From NCBI GenBank assembly GCA_020283715.1, contig JAIQCW010000111.1:1-17645 (forward strand): DNA of 17,645 nucleotides, given 5' to 3'. The position numbers and the translations under genes were made by a program. This document shows positions 1-14,666 of this stretch, piece by piece; positions within the stretch are counted from its first letter, which is position 1; every line of letters begins with the position of its first letter. The notes beneath the pieces were generated by a model that worked only from the letters and a program-made list of their open reading frames with translations, searched no databases and was not told the origin of the DNA. The stretch comes from Cytauxzoon felis (taxonomy: Eukaryota; Apicomplexa; Aconoidasida; Piroplasmida; Theileriidae).

Positions 1-107
1 AATAACTGACCTCCCGTTTTTCCGGGTTGAAACATTGAAATTTTTATATTTGGATAGTATAAAGTAAGGGGACCAGAAAATTCTTAGATATAATTGTTAC
101 CCGGAGG

Positions 108-380
108 AACAGACCTCCACTCGAGGTCCAATCCACTCCACCTGAGGTTACATCTACCTCTCCTTGTCTTGCAGACAGCTTTTCTATTTACCTATCTCTA
201 AAGAGTAGAGCCACTCCCAGAGATCGTGGCGGAAGTGTAGTCATTGGACATCAAGTGGAGACCTCAAGTGGAACCCGAAAGTGATCTACGGGAACTTGAG
301 GGGGAAGTAAATAGAGAAGCTGTCTGCAAGACAAGGAAAGGACCTCAGTGGAACGGCGAGTGGGAAAGAGAATTGGATTG
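108..380. repeat. Dispersed repeat, copy 1 (3' end of RPN5)
   Basis: Inverted-module copy. The 26 bp at 166-191 (starting GTCTTGCAGACAGCT) are the reverse complement of 307-332 with one mismatch, so the transcript could fold into a long hairpin. It also holds the CTATCTCTAAAGAG..GATCGTGGCGG module at 191-231 on the plus strand and the GATCTACGGGAACTTGAG module at 280-300. It overlaps the end of the RPN5 reading frame and supplies its stop codon. Confidence 0.85.
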
Positions 381-2527
381 ACTTCGGTTGATAAAAATTT
401 GGTTATATAAATTCTTATATTGATAGACATACGATGCGATATTTTGATTCCATTGATTGAGTATTACTTCTGGTTCTTTTTTTTTACCAAAGTGTATGAT
501 TTGAAGAGGTCGATTGATGGTAGCATGTAATGTATTCATATTAACCATGGTAGATATTTCATCTTCTAATTTCTAAAGGTATAAAAAAATATTAAAAAAT
601 ATAAATATACTTACATCTATTGTAGTATTTGTTAATTGTGATAAACGATTTAATGTTATATTAGTATAGAAATTTGATATAACATTAATATTATGTTGTA
701 TTATACGATCATGTAATAAATTAAATCTTATTAAACCACCTGGTAATGGATTATCTTGAAATACTAAATGTGATTTTAAAAAATTTTCAACGTCTATATC
801 TAATGGCCACATTATTAAATTATCAGATAAAAATTCTTTATATAAATCATATAATATAGGAATCATCTTCATATTCTTCATCTCATTCTCTTCAAATACA
901 TTCATAAATTCTTTACACTCATCACTCTTTGGAGATAATATTATAAACAATACCAAACACTCCAACTCCTATACATATTTTATTAAACATAAATATCAAG
1001 AAAACAAAATCTATATACCAAAATTCGCCCACTTGAGGTTACATCCACCCTCCACCTGAGTTCCATCTTTTCCATTGCATGGAGCTCTTCTATTTACTTC
1101 CCCCTCCGCTTCCCTGAGATCAGCTACGGGTTCCACTTGAGGTCATATTCACTAATTTCACTAACTTCATTATTACCTCTGAAATTTGAAGGAAATCCAT
1201 CATTTCTGGGGAAACTCATGGAAATATCTCAATGATTATTGAATGAATTATAAATCTCAATACTTCATTGAAAAGGAATTTGATGATTGTATCTATTATT
1301 ATCATCTTCATTTAATTCCAATTTATATTCATTGAGATATCTGAACAAACATGAATTCCGTCACTTTATCCTTATCTCGGCGAGATTAGGAATATAACCT
1401 CAAGTGGAACCTGGAAGCGATCTATGGGAGCTGGAAGGGGAAGTAAATAGAGAAGCTGTCTGCAAGACGACCTCAGGTGGAACGGCGAGTGGAAGAAGAG
1501 AGGATTGGACCTCAGGTGGAGATGATATCAAGTGTAGCAGTAATTAGATTCCGTTATATAAAATTTATTTCTTAACAAACCTTGATCCAGTTATTATCAT
1601 TAATTTTTTTTAGTGTATTTAGTCTGGCTGAGATTGATTTGGCGATATTGAAATAATCTGTATTATTGAGGTGATATTTTATCATATATTCATGATAAAT
1701 TAATTTTAATTGTATATATTCATCACAATCTAATAATTTTTCATTAATTTTTTTACTGGTTATATAGAAACGTATATAATCATCATTAAGTAGATGTAAT
1801 CTCATTTGTTTAAGTATATAATCAGCTTTTTCTAGCTTTGATAGACATACAAATGTTTCAACCTGAAGATTGGGTATAAGATATAAGAAAAATTTTTTTT
1901 TATTATACCTCTAAATCTTGTACAATTTTTGTTGAATCTTTAATATTACCAGATTCTTCCATTAATTTAGCCATATCAAATACAATTTCAGCACGTTGTC
2001 TTTCCAAAAACATCTAAATAATAATAAAGTAAAATTATAATTATTACAAACCTTTCCTGATGTAATTGTATTTAATGTTTCAAATAATTTAAATTTATTA
2101 TCATAATTATCAATACTTATAAACCAATCTTTCATTAAATTTATCATACATGTGATTGTATGTTTTAATTGATTCCTCTTTTTACATAATAAAACAAGAT
2201 AATATATCAAATTATTATAATCACTATATTCATATAATAATTTTAATATAAATTCACATAATTTTCCATTAGATTCACCATCTAATGATATTCTACATTT
2301 CTTTTCAGTAAGCATTAAACTTAATAATACATTCCTTAATACTTCATCATCTATTATATTCGTATCCTATATAATTATCATATCATTACTCAATTTCATA
2401 TACTCACATCTAATATTTTCTTAACTTCATCTATAGTATTATTTACAAGCTCAGATTCATCATTCAATCTAGAAGGATCACGGAAACAACTATCCTTATC
2501 TATAGCATCCATTAAATCATTATCCAT
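345..2527 (-). CDS. RPN5: 26S proteasome regulatory subunit Rpn5 (PSMD12), 6 exons
   Basis: Subunit of the 19S proteasome lid, a PCI-domain scaffold that helps hold the deubiquitinase Rpn11 in place. Exons I reconstruct, 5' to 3' on the minus strand: 2527-2408, 2366-2052, 2013-1909, 1862-1581, 968-615, 572-345, joined by GT-AG introns and giving about 467 aa (human PSMD12 is about 456). All six exons align in order with Rpn5: residues about 80-100 (KKRNQLKHTI) resemble the family's SKRRSQLKQAV, exon 4 has YILKQMRL and ITSKKIN, and exons 5-6 carry the PCI winged-helix part (LHDRIIQHNINVISNFYTNI, then FGKKKEPEVILNQWNQNI). Four introns are 38-46 nt; intron 4 is 612 nt and filled with the dispersed repeat. 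The last 10 or so codons and the stop lie in repeat-like DNA. The gene is divergent from the BRR6/BRL1 gene. Identification is by remembered family sequence, not a search; exon junctions are inferred from phase and alignment. Confidence 0.93.
1026..1530. repeat. Dispersed repeat, copy 2, with AT-rich core (RPN5 intron 4)
   Basis: Composite copy filling most of the 612-nt intron 1580-969. Two copies of the DLRE-type module point outward in opposite orientation (about 1078-1140 reversed, about 1398-1468 forward), like long imperfect terminal inverted repeats. Between them is an AT-rich core (1145-1395). The right module ends in AGCTGTCTGCAAGAC at 1454-1468 followed by TSGG-type linkers. Confidence 0.88.
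1145..1395 (+). repeat. AT-rich core of composite element, copy A
   Basis: Non-coding-looking stretch whose reverse complement recurs at about 7404-7657 in GYRA intron 4. Shared blocks in the same order include CACTAATTTCAC, TTTGAAGGAAATCC, TTTCTGGGGAAACT, TACTTCATTGAAAAGGAATT, TTAATTCCAATTTATATTCA and the near-palindrome around ATCTCGGCGAGATTAGG. Confidence 0.88.
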
Positions 2528-2940
2528 TGTTATAATATTCTAAAAGAATTTCAATAGAAAATAGAGGGTAAATGAAAGAATTTATCAAAGTGTAATATTA
2601 TATTAGTAATGTTAGAGGGGGGTCTCAATAGAGTTAGACATATATGGGAAGGTATAGAAATTTTTAGTGAGATAAATTTTCCAAATAATTAAGCAGTTTA
2701 ATTACACTAAAGGAGGAAATTTTATAGTGGATTTAAATTAGAGGTGTTAATATATTAATAATATATATATAGACATATAATAATAATAAATTATCTAACA
2801 ACTTTATAAAATCACAAATAAAATTATTATAAATTAAACTCTTGTACAGTAAAATTGTACAACCATCTTATAACTAATAGATCATTACCTGCTCAACTCT
2901 ACCACACAATAATGTATCAAACGATTCAATCATTATTAAA
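2528..2940. promoter_or_regulatory. Divergent 5' region between RPN5 and BRR6/BRL1
   Basis: 413 bp of AT-rich DNA between two divergent start codons, so it presumably serves as promoter and 5' UTR for both. I see AT tracts and short purine runs (GAGGGGGG near 2615, AAGGAGGAAA near 2711) but no motif I can name. No repeat-family module is present. Confidence 0.5.
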
Positions 2941-4368
2941 ATGACAGTATCAGATGTTAATGATATAAATGAAACGCTAACAGAATTCGGTTCATTAAGT
3001 CTAACATCTGATGCATCTGAGAATAATGGTGATGAATCAAACAATACAGACAATAACCAATCGGATGATATTATATATATGGGTACCAGTATAATGGTCA
3101 AGAAAGAAGGTGAAAAGAAGAATCAAAATAGAAACGGATGGACTCTAAGTTTATCCAAAAAAAATAAAGCATCTTTAAAATCGCCAATTAAATACGATAA
3201 GGCTGTCGATTCCGATAATTATGAAGACTCTATATCCACTACCATCCCATCAGCCAAAAATGAACCATTGTATAATAACAATTTCATAAATACATATAAT
3301 AAACCATTTAACAAGTTAAATAATGGATACATTAATGATTTCAAAAACAAATTCATCAATAAAACCAAATCATTCTCACCAGATTCTATCACCGGATGGC
3401 TCAGAGTTATTATCAACGTATCAATAACCATCATCATACTCTATATCACAATTATCTTCGTAATTGCCATCAAAACAGATATCAGCAATAACATACAAGT
3501 ACGTTTACCACAACAAATGAAGTGAATGCTCCACCTGAGGTCAAATCCTACTCTTCGTTCTACCTTAGGTCGTCTTGCAGACAGCTTCTCTATTTACCTC
3601 CCCCTCCGCTTCCCTGAGATCAGCTACGGGTTCCACCTGAGGTCCAATCCATACCTTCTCACCGCCACGATCTCCGGGAGTGGCATTACGGTTTACGGGG
3701 AGTGAATTGGAAGAGGGCTCCACGCCGAGTGGAACACTGGTTGTAACCTCAGGTAGAATGAATAGAGTAGGATTGGACTTCAGGTGGAATGACATAATTA
3801 ATGTTTTATATGGACATAATAATTTATATAGAAGCGTCGTAAGATGATAAAGGACGAGGTATTATATTGTCAGGAGCAGTATACAAAGAATCAGTGTCGT
3901 ACATTGCAGATACCTGCGTTGGAGGAGCAGTGTCGTCAATGGGAGATATGTATGTATAAGGATGCGATATTATATGAGGATACATCTACATTATCTGCAG
4001 AGGTTATAGGTGGTGTTATAAATAAGTTTATATCACAATTGGATATACGTACTGTAATAATAGTATTGGTAACATTTATAGCATTATTGATTGGTTGTAA
4101 TTGTGCATTATCGATTGGTTCTAAACCAAATTGGTATAAAAATTTATTTTATAGAAATGAAGTACCAAATTATAATAATATACAGTTTACACCACATCCA
4201 ATTATACAGAATCCTTATATTGTACCAAATTATTGTGATATGAATGGTTATCCATATATTAATTATAATAGATCTAAATATGAATATGATGATTATGATA
4301 GATGTAATAGAAGATTAAATTCTGCATGGAGAAGAAGATTTATGTCATCATGGACTGATGAAGAATGA
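2941..4368 (+). CDS. BRR6/BRL1: BRR6/BRL1-family nuclear-envelope membrane protein, 2 exons
   Basis: Two open segments join into one gene: exon 1 2941-3498, intron 3499-3831 (donor GTACGT, acceptor TATAG, phase 0), exon 2 3832-4368, giving 364 aa. Residues 1-150 are polar, Asn/Ser-rich and probably disordered. TM1 is about 155-177 and TM2 about 260-281. Between them lies the perinuclear-lumen domain typical of Brr6/Brl1, with four cysteines at about 199, 208, 220 and 226 in the pattern Y-C-x8-C-x11-C-x2-W-x2-CM. Family members act at the nuclear envelope in nuclear pore biogenesis and membrane lipid balance. The tail after TM2 is Tyr/Asn-rich. The TM1-lumenal-TM2 layout appears only when both segments are spliced, which supports the intron. 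The intron is almost entirely repeat. Family assignment rests on the Cys/Trp motif and topology; whether it is closer to Brr6 or Brl1 cannot be said. Confidence 0.85.
3530..3788. repeat. Dispersed repeat, copy 3 (BRR6/BRL1 intron)
   Basis: Compact copy, about 259 bp. Terminal inverted repeats are 3530-3548 (TCCACCTGAGGTCAAATCC) and 3770-3788, matching at 17 of 19 positions. The coding-like strand is minus and stays open from 3795 to 3565; it translates to TSVPLGVEPSSN, then ATPGDRGG, then [17 protein letters not shown]. Only about 31 nt of ordinary intron remain before it and 43 nt after it. Confidence 0.9.
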
Positions 4369-4478
4369 ATTAAATTATAAAGTCATCGGTATAATAAATA
4401 TAAAATGATTTTTTTTTCCTCGATGTGGGGAAGGAATTTTCTTCACTTTATATAAATTGTAATTTAATTTAATAAAAT

Positions 4479-10241
<5,763 letters not shown>

Positions 10242-13200
10242 ATGAAAATGGTTACATTAGATGAAAAGGCTAGGGATCCTAATTGGTTATTAACCAATCT
10301 AAAGAATCCTATAGCATTTACCGATCGGTTGAAATTTTATTTCTTAACTAGATTTAATACAAGACCATTTCAAGGTTTCAGATATATTTACATTAAAGGT
10401 GGTAGCCTGCCACGAATTTTCCGTATGTTTTATTCAATCTATATAATTCATTCCAATCAGTTTTCAATCGTATGATAAATACAAAATATACACTATTAAC
10501 TTTTGTACCACTCATTCTCTATGAACAATTCAGGTTTGTTGATAAAATATAATCAAATATATAATGTCCAATCCAATCCACTTGAAGTTACAATCACCTC
10601 TGTTCCACTAGGCGTGGAGCCCTCTTCCAATTACCTATCTCTAAAGAGTAGAGCCACTCCCGGAGATCGTGGCGGTAGAGAAGGTAGTGATGGATCATCC
10701 ATCATTGGAATGATGGAAGATGATGCTAAGGATGTGTTGGATGTAACCTCTAGTGGACTACCCGTAGCTGATCTCTGGGAAGCGGAGGAGGAGGTAAGTA
10801 GAGAAGGCACCACGCCTAGTGGAATGGCGAGTGGAAGACCTCATGTGGAATGAGATATGGATGGAACCTTCGATGTACAATTTATCATTTCAAATTTTCT
10901 TCATATATCATTTATTAAATAGGGTATTTATGAATTTATTTTATTTATTAATTAGTTTATCGCAATTGATACCTGCATTACGTGTAGAATCGGCAATAAC
11001 TTATTTTGGTCCATTGGTGTTTGTGTTATTTGTTGCAATATCCAAGGAGGCTAGTGATGATTATAAGCGTTATTTACGTGATTGTGAGGTGAATTCTGAA
11101 AAGTATGAGGTATTAACTAAGGATGGTATAATAGAGGTATCGGCAGAGAAATTAAAATTGGGTTATATAGTTAAATTACGTAGAGATCAGCGTGTACCAG
11201 CTGATATAATATTATTACATACAACTGAGCCTAATGGTTGTAGTTTTATACGTACTGATCAATTAGATGGTGAGACTGATTGGAAATTAAAGCGTGCTGT
11301 ATGTACTACACAGCGTATTAGTAATGTTGATGATATACTTGATATGGATGCTGTATGTTGTGTAGAGGCTCCTAGGCAAGATATATATTCATTTAATGGT
11401 AATATAACATTTTATGAAAATATAAAAGTTATTACTGATGATATATTTGAGAATAATGGGGACAATTTGGGTAGTCCTAATAATGTTGATGTTACATCGG
11501 AGAATCTTGTTCCATTATGTAAGAAGAGTATATCAGATGTTTACAATGGTAAGAACAGTACATGTTCTAATGAGTATAAGACTATAGTTGAGCCATTGAC
11601 TGTAGATAATGCATTATGGATGAATACTGTTGTAGCATCTGGTACTATATATGGTTTAGTTATATATATAGGTAAAGAGGCTCGTGTATGTTTAAATTCA
11701 AGACGAGCTAGATATAAAATGGGGTGTTTTGATAAAACTGTAAATTTAATTACAAAGGTATTATTTTTAATATTAGTATTATTATCATTAGTTATGGTTA
11801 TACCTAATGGTTTTGTTGGACAATGGTATATATGGTTGATTAAATTTTTATTGATATTTTCTACTGTTATACCTATATCATTGCGTATAAATTTGGATAT
11901 GGCAAAATTTTTCCATTCTAGGGCTATAGCTATAGATACTGAGATACCTGGTACTGTTCCTCGTAGTACATTAATACCTGAAGAATTAGGTAGGATAACA
12001 TATTTACTTACTGATAAGACGGGTACATTAACACAAAATGTTATTAATTTGGAGAAGATTCATATTGCTCGTGCATTATTTCATGTTGATGATATTGATG
12101 TCATTAGAAATCATGTATCGAATTATTTTAATAACTTTTTATCACTCAACTCCAATGGAAGTCTATCACCTGATGGAAGTTATGTATCCGAAGGTGGTCA
12201 TGTACCTGAAGGTAGTCATCATCATCATCCATCTGACATCCGTCATTCATCTAAAGATCGCCTCAACCTCCATACACCCGAAGGTAGTCATCCTCCTCTT
12301 CTTAACCCTCCACCTCACTCCGTTCGGAGTCTCCATGGTTCATATAATCGTAGTAAATCTGCTATATATTCACCTAATATGAAGATATCTCCATCTACTG
12401 AGATAGAGACTAGATTATGTTTGGCATTATTATCACTTGCTATATGTCATAATGTGACACCTACATATGATGATAATGGTAAATTGGTATATCAGGCATC
12501 ATCACCTGATGAGATTGCATTGGTATCATTTGCTAGTAAATGTAATATACAATTGAAAGAGCGTAATGAGGATACAATGGTATTGGAGATAAATGGTAAT
12601 TTGATATTAAGATATAAGATATTAATGATGTTTCCATTTAGTTCAGATACTAAACGTATGGGTATAGTTATTAAAGATGAGGTTTCAAATATGATATTTT
12701 TCTTTTGTAAAGGTGCTGAATCAGTAATTATACCATTATTACAACCTAGAGGTTCAGTATGGTTAAATGAAGAATGTGATAATATGGCAAGAACAGGTTT
12801 AAGAACATTAGTATTTGGTTATAAGATTGTTAGTGAGAATGATTATAATATATTTCAATCTAGATATGAAGATGCTAGGATATCATTAAAAGATAGGAAT
12901 GAGAATATAAGACGTGCAATATCAATGTTAGAGAATGATTTAATATTAATAGGATTAACAGGTGTACATGATAAATTACAATTAAATGTTAGGAATACAT
13001 TAGAATCACTTAGAAATGCTGGTATAAAAATATGGATGTTAACAGGTGATAAAGTAGATACAGCAAAATGTATAGCTATATCAGCTGGTATTAAAGATAG
13101 AAGTCATTCTATATTTATGTTAACTAGTAATAAATATAATAATAAAGATGATATAAAAAATCAATTAGAAATATTTTCAATGGGACCTACATCAACATTA

Positions 13201-14166
13201 TTAGTATTAGATTCAATAGTAATATCAATAAGTATAAAAGAATTTCCAAATTATTTTATACAAGTAGCTACATTAGCACATTCAGTATTATGTTGTAGAT
13301 GTACACCATTTCTTAAATCAGAATTAGTTAGATTAATAAAATTACGTGGTAATAGAACATGTGCTATAGGTGATGGTGATAATGATGTACCAATGATAAT
13401 GGAAGCTGATGTAGGTATAGGTATAGTTGGTAAAGAAGGTATACAAGCAAGTTTATCAGCTGATTATTCTATTACACAATTTTCATATATAAAAAGAATA
13501 TTATTATGGCATGGTAGAAATAGTTTTAAAAAATCTGCATCATTAACACATTTTATAATACATCGTGGTATGATTATAACTGTAATGCAAGCTATCTTTT
13601 CTGCAATGTATTTTTATATGCCATTAGCATTTTTTCAAGGATGGTTACAAATAGGTTTCTCTACTTATTATACAATGATGCCATTATTTTGTCTTATATT
13701 AGATCATGAAATTGAAGAATCTGATGTATTTTTATTCCCTGAATTATATCAAACATTACATAGTGGTAGAGTTATGTCTGTAAAAACATTTCTTATATGG
13801 GTATGGATCTCTATATTTCAAGGATCTGTACTTATGTTAGGTGCTATTATCTTATTTGAAAATTCATTCTTATCACTTGTAGCAATAGCATGTACATCTC
13901 TATTTATACTCGAATTATTAAATGTAGCATCAGAATTACATACATGGCATCCACTCACTATATTATCTATGATATGTACAGCTGTTGTATACTTTTATTC
14001 TATACTTATATTAAGAAATTATTTCGATTTCGTATTCATCGCAACCACATCATTCATATGGAAAGTTATCGTTATTACACTAGCAGGATGGCTACCCGTA
14101 TTCATCTTCAAAGTTATACAAACATGCATACAACCACCACAATACTCTAAACTCACCATCACTTGA
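10242..14166 (+). CDS. NEO1: P4-ATPase phospholipid flippase, ATP9/Neo1 type, 3 exons
   Basis: P-type ATPase that moves aminophospholipids to the cytosolic leaflet, in this subclass mostly at Golgi and endosomal membranes and without a CDC50 partner. Exons 10242-10422, 10461-10533 and 10923-14166 give 1165 aa; introns are 38 nt and 389 nt. Exon 2 supplies the pre-M1 segment (KYTLLTFVPLILYEQF), and splicing completes M1 (QFRVFMNLFYLLISLSQ). Catalytic marks: DGET 200-203, phosphorylated Asp449 in DKTGTLTQN, KGAE from 681, GDGDNDVPMI from 901. ATP9/Neo1 is favoured over other P4 classes by the M4 sequence PISLRINLDMAK and the C-terminal PPQYSKLT, both like human ATP9A. About 70 residues from position 490 are a Ser/His/Pro/Gly-rich insertion in the loop after the phosphorylation site. 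The second Met (10248) is an alternative start. Intron 2 holds a repeat that is itself open on this strand. Confidence 0.95.
10567..10853. repeat. Dispersed repeat, copy 7 (ATP9 intron 2), fully open frame
   Basis: Plus-strand copy, same sense as the host gene. The reading frame 10503-10853 (116 aa) runs uninterrupted through the whole element: TSVPLGVEPSSN, NYLSLKSRATPGDRGG, GSDGSSIIGMMEDD, then DLWEAEEEVSREGTTPSG. Its frame does not match the flanking ATPase exons, so retention would break the enzyme. Ends are degenerate (CCACTTGAAGT and ACCTCATGTGG). Confidence 0.88.
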
Positions 14167-14189
14167 TAATCTTTTTATCTTAATATATT

Positions 14190-14550
14190 ATATTTACAAC
14201 TGAAGTTACAATCCACCTCCACCTGAGGTTACAACCACCGTTGGTCTTGCAGACAGCTCTTTTAATTACCTATCTCTAAAGAGTAAAACCACTCCCGGAG
14301 ATCGTGGCGAGGTTAGTGATGGATCATCCATCATGGGAATGATGGAAGATGGTTCTAAGGATGTGTTGTAGATGACCTCAAGTGGACTACCCATAGCTGA
14401 TCTCAGGGAAGCGAAGGGGGAGATAAGTGAAAGAGCTCCATGCAATGGGAAAGAGAGTTGGATTGGACCTCAAGTAGAATACCTGGAAGCGATTTATGGG
14501 AGCTGGAAGGGGAGCTAATTAGAGAAGCTGTCTGCAGGACGAAGAGGGAT
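14190..14550. repeat. Dispersed repeat, copy 8 (between convergent 3' ends)
   Basis: Lies in the 500 bp between the stop codons of the ATP9 and Cys-rich genes. The left arm 14218-14258 matches the left arm of copy 4 over about 40 nt. GTCTTGCAGACAGCT at 14244-14258 is inverted at 14526-14540 (one mismatch). It contains the SLKSKTTPGDRG and GSSIMGMMEDG modules on the plus strand, then a DLREAKGEI-like module; a stop codon interrupts the frame near 14369. Confidence 0.88.
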
Positions 14551-14666
14551 GTAAGATAGAGCTGTATATATAAATAATTTATAAAATTAAATGTGTCTAA
14601 TGATTGACTGCGTTTAAAATATTTTTATTTCGTGAGTTGATAAAATTATAAATACAATTCGTGTGT

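Noticed and set aside
11..28. A bacterial-style terminator hairpin (CCCG TTTTTC CGGG)
   Set aside because: Stem of only 4 bp and a eukaryotic context; no support for a termination role.
108..380. A CRISPR array, because short repeats recur
   Set aside because: Modules vary in length, spacing and orientation, lack uniform spacers, and the genome is eukaryotic.
10819..10922. Starting the flippase at the first Met of the long open frame (10819)
   Set aside because: That segment is repeat and intron DNA; splicing 10533 to 10923 restores the conserved pre-M1 and M1 sequence exactly.
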